Assembly: GCA_964594775.1 (NCBI GenBank)
Contig: CAZQNO010000039.1
Location: 1 to 26,488 of the forward strand
DNA: 26,488 nucleotides
Origin: CAYFVU01 sp964594775
GTDB taxonomy: Bacteria > Spirochaetota > Spirochaetia > DSM-16054 > Sediminispirochaetaceae
Direction of reading: 5' to 3'
Positions 21,259 through 26,488 of the stretch are shown in pieces (the first letter of the stretch is position 1; the number at the start of each line of letters is the position of its first letter). The notes under the pieces were generated by a model, which saw nothing but the letters and a program-made list of their open reading frames with translations, searched no databases and was not told where the DNA came from. A program made the position numbers and the translations under genes.

Positions 21259-22515
21259 ATGAAGATTTTAGTATACGATCCGTTTTCGGGAATAAGCGGC
21301 GACATGCACATGGGCGCGATGGTCGATCTGGGGGTTCCGCAGGACTATCTCCTCGAGGCCCTCGGGGCTCTGCGCCTTCCGGGCTGGAAGGTGGTATTCA
21401 AAAGAGAGAAGCGCAAGGGAATCGAGGGGACCCGGGCGGTTGTGTCGATCGAGGGGGAGGCCGGCGGCTCGAAGGCGGCCGCTGCCGACGACGAAGTGCA
21501 CAATCACCACCACGGCGATCCCCACGAACATCCGCACACGCACAGCCATGACCACAGTCATCGCGGGATTAGGGAAATCCGGGAGATCGTAGAGGGAAGC
21601 GGCCTCGATCCGGTAATAAAAAGGCGCAGCATGGCGATGTTCGAGCTCATCGCCCGTGCCGAAGCGAAGGTCCACGGCATGCCGGTTGAAAAGGTGCATT
21701 TCCACGAGGTAGGGGCAGTGGACTCCATCGTCGACATAGTCGCCGCGGCGGCGGCAATAGAATACCTGCAGCCGGACCGCATCGTTTCCCATCCCCCCGA
21801 GCTCGGCGGCGGCTTCGTGCGCTGCGCCCACGGCAGGATCCCGGTCCCGGCCCCCGCAACGGTGGAGATCCTCGAAGGGGTGCCGTGCCGGCGGGGGGCG
21901 GTTGATAAGGAAACCACCACGCCTACGGGGGCGGCGATCCTCAAGGCAAACGCAAACGAGTTCATCGAAACTGCCTCCTATACGGTGAAGAAAACCGGTT
22001 ACGGAGTCGGCAGCAGAGACACCGAAATCCCCAACGTGCTGCGGGTCTTTCTTGCAGAAGAACGGGAGGCCTCCCTTCGCCTCGGCGCAGAGACGGTCGA
22101 TGCCCAGATACTCGAGTGCAACATCGACGACATGAGCCCCGAGCTCTACGACTACGTCCTCGAGATTCTCTTTCGGGCCGGGGCGAAGGACGCCTTTCTC
22201 GGCCCCGTACAGATGAAGAAAAACCGGCCCGGGACGCTCCTCACGGTGATGACCACCGAGGAAAAGAAAAGCGAAATGCTCTCGATCATCTTCGAAGAGA
22301 CGACCACCGCAGGAATCCGCGAGTATCCGGTGAGGCAGCACATGCTCAAACGGGACTATGAGAAGGGAGAGACCCCGTATGGAGAAATTCGTTTGAAGTG
22401 CCTCTACCTGCGGGGCCGCTGCATTTCGCGAAAACCGGAGTACGAGGAGGCTAAGGCACTCGCCGAGCGGCACGGGGTCTCTCTCAGAGAGATCTATAGG
22501 AGCCTGCCCGGATGA
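21259..22515 (+). CDS. larC: LarC, nickel-pincer nucleotide nickel insertase
   Basis: LarC performs the last step of nickel-pincer nucleotide (NPN) synthesis, inserting Ni into the bisthiocarboxylated pyridinium mononucleotide in a CTP-dependent way. The 418-aa protein begins with the family motif DPFSGISGDM. A histidine-rich metal-binding loop at 81-101 has 11 His in 21 residues. KVHFHEVGAVDSIVDIVAAA, RGAVDKETTTPTGAAIL and the C-terminal ECNIDDMSPELYDYV and MKKNRPGTLL follow. It is one continuous frame, unlike the larC1/larC2 arrangement of Lactiplantibacillus, which needs a programmed frameshift. ATG 21259 has GGAGGAG 5 nt upstream. Its stop overlaps the larE start (ATGA). Confidence 0.95.
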   Translation: MKILVYDPFSGISGDMHMGAMVDLGVPQDYLLEALGALRLPGWKVVFKREKRKGIEGTRAVVSIEGEAGGSKAAAADDEVHNHHHGDPHEHPHTHSHDHSHRGIREIREIVEGSGLDPVIKRRSMAMFELIARAEAKVHGMPVEKVHFHEVGAVDSIVDIVAAAAAIEYLQPDRIVSHPPELGGGFVRCAHGRIPVPAPATVEILEGVPCRRGAVDKETTTPTGAAILKANANEFIETASYTVKKTGYGVGSRDTEIPNVLRVFLAEEREASLRLGAETVDAQILECNIDDMSPELYDYVLEILFRAGAKDAFLGPVQMKKNRPGTLLTVMTTEEKKSEMLSIIFEETTTAGIREYPVRQHMLKRDYEKGETPYGEIRLKCLYLRGRCISRKPEYEEAKALAERHGVSLREIYRSLPG

Positions 22516-23336
22516 GCTTCGCATCGATCGAGGAGAAAGGCCGGAGGCTCGAGGACCTTCTTTCATCTCTGGGAAGCTCTGTGCTCGCCCTCTCCGGAGG
22601 GGTCGACAGCGGTCTCCTTCTTTCGGCTGCCGCAGAGGCTCTCGGAAAGGATGTGCAGGCGGTCACCGTAGCGGCGCCCTACGTACCGAAAGCAGAACGG
22701 GAGGAGGCCCGGCGGCTCGCCGAAACGGTGGGAGCCGAACTGCGGGTCCTGCAGATGGAACTCCCGAAGGGCCTCAAAGATAATCCGCAGAGACGCTGCT
22801 ACCTCTGCAAGATGGAGCTATTCACCCGGATTGGTGAATTTGCCCGGCAGTCGGGCGCTGCGGTAATTCTAGAGGGCTCAAACGCCGACGACCTAAAGGC
22901 CTACCGGCCGGGGCGCAAGGCGATCGAAGAGCTGGGAGTGCGCAGCCCTCTCGCCGAACTCGGCATAACGAAGCAGGAGGTTAGGGAACTGGCCCGGCGC
23001 CGAGGCCTTGCCGTTTGGAACAAACCTGCCTATTCCTGCCTTCTCACCAGGCTTGCCCATGGAAGCGAGGTGTCTGCAAAGCTCCTCCAGCGGGTGGAGC
23101 GGGCCGAGGAACTGCTGCGGGAAAGGGGCTTTGCGGAACTGCGGGTTCGGGTCCACGGAGAAATCGCCAGGATCGAGGTCGGCAGAGATGAACGGGGCGC
23201 CCTCTGCGAAACGGAAACGATGGACCTCATCGACGAAGCCCTCAAGAGGCTCGGGTTTAGCTACGTGACGGTGGATCTGGGAGGATACAGAAGCGGGAGC
23301 ATGGACCCCATCGATGCCGTCGAGCGAGAGGAGTAG
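22512..23336 (+). CDS. larE: LarE, sulfur transferase of NPN cofactor synthesis, three-cysteine type
   Basis: LarE adenylates the two carboxylates of the NPN precursor and inserts sulfur. This 274-aa PP-loop protein has SGGVDSGLLL (28-37) for ATP. C176 in KPAYSCLLTR lines up with the sulfur-donating cysteine of L. plantarum LarE. Two more cysteines, C96 and C99 (RRCYLCK), complete the three-Cys pattern described for LarE proteins that hold a [4Fe-4S] cluster and need not sacrifice the protein cysteine. That assignment is from recalled literature. It overlaps larC by 4 nt, and larB follows 6 nt downstream. Confidence 0.94.
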   Translation: MSFASIEEKGRRLEDLLSSLGSSVLALSGGVDSGLLLSAAAEALGKDVQAVTVAAPYVPKAEREEARRLAETVGAELRVLQMELPKGLKDNPQRRCYLCKMELFTRIGEFARQSGAAVILEGSNADDLKAYRPGRKAIEELGVRSPLAELGITKQEVRELARRRGLAVWNKPAYSCLLTRLAHGSEVSAKLLQRVERAEELLRERGFAELRVRVHGEIARIEVGRDERGALCETETMDLIDEALKRLGFSYVTVDLGGYRSGSMDPIDAVEREE

Positions 23337-23342
23337 GAAGAG

Positions 23343-24098
23343 ATGGAAGAGCAGATGAAGAGTATGGAAGGGCTCCTGAGGGCCTGCAAAGAGGGGAGAC
23401 TTTCGATCGAAGGGGCGAAACAGGCAATCGAGGAGCACTACTATAAGGACCTCGGTCATACGAGGATAGATACCCACCGGGAGGAGAGGACCGGACACCC
23501 CGAGGTTGTCTTTTGCCGAGGGAAGTCGCTGCATCAGATTGTGGATATTCTCTCGAACATGCGGGAGCGGGGCGCGGACATTCTCGCCACACGGATGGGC
23601 AGCGAGGTCTATGCGGAGCTGGCGGAGCGCTTTCCAGAAGCCGAGTACCATCCCGACGCGCGGATATTGACCCGCCGCAGCGGTCCCGCACCGGCGGGGG
23701 GAAGGGGGGAGATTGCAGTGGTCAGCGCCGGAACATCCGATTTCAGAGTCGCAGAAGAGGCGGCGGTCACCGCCTCCTTCTATGGCCATACGGTGCGTCG
23801 CTTCAACGACGTGGGCGTGGCAGGCATACACCGCCTCCTCGCCTCGATCGAGGAAATACGCAAGGCCCGTGTCGTCGTTGCCGTTGCCGGAATGGAAGGT
23901 GCCTTAGCGGGAGTGATCGGCGGTTTGCTGCGCGCGCCGGTAATCGCCGTACCAACGAGCGTCGGCTACGGGGCAAACTTCGGGGGCTTATCCGCCCTCC
24001 TGACGATGCTCAACAGCTGCTCATCGGGAGTCTCGGTGGTCAACATCGACAACGGCTTCGGCGCCGGCTATCTCGCGGGAATGATAAACGCGCTATAG
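23343..24098 (+). CDS. larB: LarB, nicotinate adenine dinucleotide carboxylase/hydrolase
   Basis: LarB starts NPN synthesis by carboxylating the pyridinium ring of NaAD and releasing AMP. The 251-aa protein has a variable N-terminal half (about 1-115). Its C-terminal half is PurE-like, with VVSAGTSDFRVAEEAA, FNDVGVAGIHRLL, VAVAGMEGALAGVIGGL, PVIAVPTSVGYGANFGG and SVVNIDNGFGAGYLA. C226 in LLTMLNSCSSG probably matches the cysteine that forms the covalent pyridine adduct in L. plantarum LarB. An AGGA site precedes the ATG. It is the last gene of the operon larC-larE-larB. No larA follows. Confidence 0.95.
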   Translation: MEEQMKSMEGLLRACKEGRLSIEGAKQAIEEHYYKDLGHTRIDTHREERTGHPEVVFCRGKSLHQIVDILSNMRERGADILATRMGSEVYAELAERFPEAEYHPDARILTRRSGPAPAGGRGEIAVVSAGTSDFRVAEEAAVTASFYGHTVRRFNDVGVAGIHRLLASIEEIRKARVVVAVAGMEGALAGVIGGLLRAPVIAVPTSVGYGANFGGLSALLTMLNSCSSGVSVVNIDNGFGAGYLAGMINAL

Positions 24099-24243
24099 AC
24101 GGCTATTTTTTATGGCTGCTCGGAGCGGAGCTGTAACAAAAACAGAGCTTGCTGAAGAATTACTGATTACTCGTTCGCCTCACTATATTCAGCCATGGAG
24201 GTAATTCAAGCCCTCCGGCCGGCTTTGCAGTACTCCGCCGCCC

Positions 24244-24272
24244 TTTTCATTTCTCGGCGGCTCACCTATACT
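24244..24272 (+). promoter_or_regulatory. Promoter of rlmE (leaderless geometry)
   Basis: Weak TTTTCA (24244-24249), 17 nt, TATACT (24267-24272), then 6 nt to the ATG. The geometry matches nif3 and rsmI. Confidence 0.5.
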
Positions 24273-24278
24273 TTTGCC

Positions 24279-24929
24279 ATGGGACGACGGCGGCAGGATC
24301 ACTTCGGAGACCGGGCAAAGCGGGAGGGCTATCCCGCCCGGTCGGTATACAAGCTGCAGGAAATTCAAAAAAAGCATCGTATTCTGGCCCGGGGGCAGCG
24401 CGTACTGGATATTGGGGCGGCACCGGGCAGCTGGAGCATGTTCGCCGCCGATACCGTCGGCGCTGCAGCCGAAGACGGCGGTGAATCGGGCGGGAAAGTC
24501 GTCTCGGTCGACTTAAAGGAGTTCGCCCTTCCCGAAGGATATTCTCAGGTGCAAATTCTTACCGGCGATGCCTTCGGGAAACAAATCGGCGGACTTCTCG
24601 AAGAACTCGGGCCTTTCGATGTCATTCTGAGCGACGCCGCTCCCCTTACCACGGGAAACCGCACCATAGATACGGCAAGATCGGAGTCCCTTGCCGAGAG
24701 CTGCCTCGAACTGGCCTCCGGCCTCCTTCGGTCCGGAGGGAATATGGTCGTCAAGCTCTTTCAGGGCGGCGGAGAACGGCAGCTCACCGAGAGGCTCCGC
24801 AGCCTCTTCGAAAGCGTGAAGCCCTATAAACCTTCCTCGAGCAGAAAGGAATCTTTCGAGATCTTCCTCGTCGCCAAGAGCTTCACCCCAAGGCCGGAGT
24901 TCAAGGAAGGAGAACGAGAGAACGAATGA
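24279..24929 (+). CDS. rlmE: 23S rRNA 2'-O-ribose U2552 methyltransferase RlmE (FtsJ/RrmJ)
   Basis: RlmE methylates U2552 in the A-loop of 23S rRNA. The 216-aa protein starts GRRRQDHFGDRAKREGYPARSVYKL, as expected. It has the AdoMet motif VLDIGAAPGSWS, SDAAP, NMVVKLFQGGG and a final ESFEIFLVA. These give the K-D-K-E catalytic set, with the first Lys at K25. A short Gly-rich insertion (AAEDGGESGG) follows motif I. The frame is open upstream to an ATG at 24195, but the family N-terminus and the promoter point to 24279, for which no ribosome site is visible. It overlaps the lipoprotein gene by 4 nt (ATGA). Confidence 0.94.
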   Translation: MGRRRQDHFGDRAKREGYPARSVYKLQEIQKKHRILARGQRVLDIGAAPGSWSMFAADTVGAAAEDGGESGGKVVSVDLKEFALPEGYSQVQILTGDAFGKQIGGLLEELGPFDVILSDAAPLTTGNRTIDTARSESLAESCLELASGLLRSGGNMVVKLFQGGGERQLTERLRSLFESVKPYKPSSSRKESFEIFLVAKSFTPRPEFKEGERENE

Positions 24930-25726
24930 ATCAAACGCTCACCGAACGGATTATTAGAGCCTGCCGACCGATCCGATCCGCCAAACCCATCCGAATCACC
25001 CGCCTCTTTCTCTTCCTCGCCGCGCTGTCGCTCTTCGGGTGCGCGGGAGTACCGCATCCGCCGAAAAGCACAGCCGGAGCCGCAGGGGAAGAGCTCAACG
25101 AGCGGCAAAGAAAACTTGTACAAGGGGCATATGAACTGAAGGGCGTGAAGAAACTCATCGTGAACGGCAGGACGTTCCGGATGGACTGCACCGGAGCGGT
25201 GGCAGCCTTGTACTGGTACGCCGGCATCGACCTCCTCGGCCCCCTCGCCGCATACCGGGGAAACGGGGTACAAAGGCTCTACCGCTACATGGAGGACGAG
25301 CAGCTTCTCATACCCTCCGACTCCCCGGGCGCATTGCGGGTAGATCTTGGGCCGTCTCAGTCAGACTCTTTGTTTGCTCCCCGCTCACCCCTCCCGGGAG
25401 ACATCATCTTTTGGGACAACACCTACGACCAGGACGGCGACGGCCTTGCCGACGACGAGTTTACCCACACCGGTGTTGTCGTCTCCGTCGACTCCGACGG
25501 AGCGGTCGTCTATTACCATCACAACTACCGCCGCGGCATAGTTTTGGAGAGGATGCACATTACCGAACCGAATATCCACAAGAGAACTGAGGGCGGTCCG
25601 GAGAAAAGCGGGGAGCTTATCAATTCTCCTATGCGGATGCGAGGCTCGCCGAATTTCGACCTGTGGCTCGCAGGACAATTGGTGCGGGCTTACGGAAGAG
25701 CTTGGCGCTTAGAACCGGCCCGATAA
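24926..25726 (+). CDS. NlpC/P60-like cysteine peptidase lipoprotein
   Basis: This 266-aa predicted lipoprotein probably cuts peptidoglycan stem peptides. A long basic N-region, a hydrophobic core and the lipobox LFGC (lipidated C39) show export and processing by signal peptidase II. The domain has the papain-like signature: C88 in MDCTGAVAALYW, PGDIIFWDN, H181 in FTHTGVVVS, and a later HHN (198-200) for the third polar residue. Between them an acidic loop DQDGDGLADDE (168-178) looks like a calcium-binding DxDxDG loop. It is coupled to rlmE by a 4-nt overlap. The family is inferred from motif order, and a CHAP-type relative is possible. Confidence 0.85.
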   Translation: MNQTLTERIIRACRPIRSAKPIRITRLFLFLAALSLFGCAGVPHPPKSTAGAAGEELNERQRKLVQGAYELKGVKKLIVNGRTFRMDCTGAVAALYWYAGIDLLGPLAAYRGNGVQRLYRYMEDEQLLIPSDSPGALRVDLGPSQSDSLFAPRSPLPGDIIFWDNTYDQDGDGLADDEFTHTGVVVSVDSDGAVVYYHHNYRRGIVLERMHITEPNIHKRTEGGPEKSGELINSPMRMRGSPNFDLWLAGQLVRAYGRAWRLEPAR

Positions 25727-26061
25727 TCCGATAGCCCGATAGAGCAATTGAGAGCGTGTCGCAGCGTGCCTGGTATACTCGAGATCTCGGCCCGCCCTTT
25801 TTTCATATATCCTTCTCGGCAAAATACTATCTTCCTCTATCCATCCTGCTTCCCCCGCTGAAGCACGAGGAACGAAAGGCCGTTATCACCGAGGTCATGA
25901 GCTGTTTTTGGATGCGTTTCGAGGACTTGCACCGGCAGTACCTGCCATCTTTCGGGTAGATCGTCATTCAGCAGTGCTTTTTCTTCGGACAAATAAAAGT
26001 TACCTTTTACGACGGCATACCGGGCCTTATGAGGAAAGTCAAACACCGATTTGGAGATTTA
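25727..26061. other. 335-nt intergenic region with no confident gene
   Basis: It begins with three tandem copies of an 8-nt unit (CCGATA plus two variable bases, from 25720), overlapping the previous stop. A GAGATCTC palindrome and a T-run follow near 25780-25803 (weak terminator-like). The rest holds only short frames, of which the minus-strand one at 25837-26046 is the best. I see no RNA gene. Confidence 0.6.
25837..26046 (-). CDS. Possible small protein downstream of ccsA
   Basis: A 69-codon frame from GTG 26046 lies 15 nt after the ccsA stop and in the same frame as it. The sequence (FDFPHKARYAVVKGNFYLSE start, LSFLVLQRGKQDG end) has a natural composition and mixed codon use, with lower third-position GC than the neighbours. 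There is no ribosome binding site and I recognise no family. Chance or a decayed gene is equally possible. Confidence 0.3.
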   Translation of the reverse strand: MFDFPHKARYAVVKGNFYLSEEKALLNDDLPERWQVLPVQVLETHPKTAHDLGDNGLSFLVLQRGKQDG

Positions 26062-26488
26062 CTAGACATAGGAATGCAGGCTGGGAAGAAGGTAGTTGAC
26101 CCCGAAGAAGGTAAAGAGCGTCAGCAGAAAACCGATGATTGCCAGTACGGCGGAGAGGCGGCCGCGCAGCCCCTTCACCAGTCGGAGGTGGAGGTAGAGC
26201 GTGTAGGTGAGCCAGGTGATGAGGGCCCAGGTTTCCTTTGGGTCCCAGCTCCAATAGCTGCCCCAGGCCTGTTTTGCCCATACCATGCCGAAAATCAGGG
26301 CGCCGGCGGTAAAGATCATGTAACCGAGAGACACGGAGAGGTAGGTGATGCGGTCGGCCTTCCGGCGCAGCTCCTCTCGGCGGCCGAAAAGCCGCACCAG
26401 TGCCGCAGCAAAGGCAACTACGAAGAAGGCCTCTCCCACGAAGCTGAAGGAAACATGGAGGAGGAGCCAGGAGGAGCGAAGGGCCGGG
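26062..26488 (-). CDS. ccsA: CcsA/ResC-type cytochrome c biogenesis protein (C-terminal part, runs off the window)
   Basis: The frame is open to the window edge, and the first complete codon reads PALRSSWLLLHVSFSFVGEAFF, so the N-terminus lies beyond 26488. The internal GTG at 26439 is not the start. The visible ~142 residues include HV in the first helix, the tryptophan-rich haem-handling motif WGSYWSWDPKETWALITWL and the terminal FGVNYLLPSLHSY with a conserved His. These are typical of the CcsA/ResC family, which exports and attaches haem to apocytochrome c with CcsB/ResB. Its presence suggests the organism makes c-type cytochromes. Confidence 0.93.
   Translation of the reverse strand, partial: PALRSSWLLLHVSFSFVGEAFFVVAFAAALVRLFGRREELRRKADRITYLSVSLGYMIFTAGALIFGMVWAKQAWGSYWSWDPKETWALITWLTYTLYLHLRLVKGLRGRLSAVLAIIGFLLTLFTFFGVNYLLPSLHSYV

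Noticed and set aside
24099..24278. Terminator after larB or N-terminal extension of rlmE to 24195
   Set aside because: The T-run at about 24107 has no GC stem before it. The extension does not match the family N-terminus and its upstream region is no better than that of 24279.
25719..25726. CCCGATAA resembling a FliA -10 box at the lipoprotein stop
   Set aside because: There is no matching -35, and it is better explained as the first unit of an 8-nt tandem repeat.

Overview
The window is a compact, moderately GC-rich bacterial chromosome segment with genes on both strands. It has no insertion sequence, prophage or CRISPR array. The gene set looks like a free-living, flagellated member of the Spirochaetota (Spirochaeta/Sediminispirochaeta-like). 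It includes an anti-sigma-28 factor with a matching flagellar promoter, a 546-aa protein and a four-CxxC membrane-anchored zinc-ribbon protein that I associate with spirochaetes, a Lon-like AAA_32 protease, and a GHKL-like/HDOD fusion. This placement is an inference from recalled family distributions, not a search result.

Layout. Positions 1-2.3 kb hold a secreted CsgG-like protein (minus), then a PerR-type regulator and a peroxiredoxin, each preceded by the same palindromic operator. Positions 2.3-4.0 kb hold tRNA-Ala(GGC) followed without a terminator by the 546-aa conserved protein. At 4.0-5.6 kb is a minus-strand operon nif3-lspA-small membrane protein. It diverges from the Lon-like protease gene (5.7-8.1 kb), and the two promoters use overlapping -35 boxes on opposite strands. 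At 8.2-10.5 kb are the HDOD fusion, a glutaredoxin and a small unknown gene. At 10.5-13.6 kb a minus-strand block reads rsmI, flgM, a degenerate iron-alcohol-dehydrogenase-fold protein and a TrmH-family methyltransferase. A near-consensus sigma-28 promoter overlaps the rsmI stop codon.

At 13.6-14.2 kb the zinc-ribbon gene is split by a 100-N scaffold gap that is probably an artefact: identical 21-mers flank it, and collapsing them restores one frame. It also appears to start at ATC. Positions 14.2-18.6 kb contain sanA, aspS, a decayed adenosine deaminase remnant, a secreted protein of unknown function and a rhomboid protease. Positions 18.7-21.1 kb contain guaB and a DeoR-family regulator. 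Positions 21.3-24.1 kb contain larC-larE-larB, a complete biosynthetic set for the nickel-pincer nucleotide cofactor but with no larA in the window. Positions 24.3-25.7 kb contain rlmE and an NlpC/P60-like lipoprotein. The right edge cuts into a CcsA-type cytochrome c biogenesis gene.

The most unusual theme is gene starts. Several genes (nif3, lon-like, rsmI, rhomboid, rlmE) have a promoter -10 hexamer ending only 6-8 nt before the ATG and no Shine-Dalgarno sequence, so their mRNAs are predicted to be leaderless. Others (perR, peroxiredoxin, glutaredoxin, guaB, larC, flgM) have ordinary leaders and strong ribosome binding sites. Housekeeping RNA-modification and processing functions are prominent in the leaderless group.
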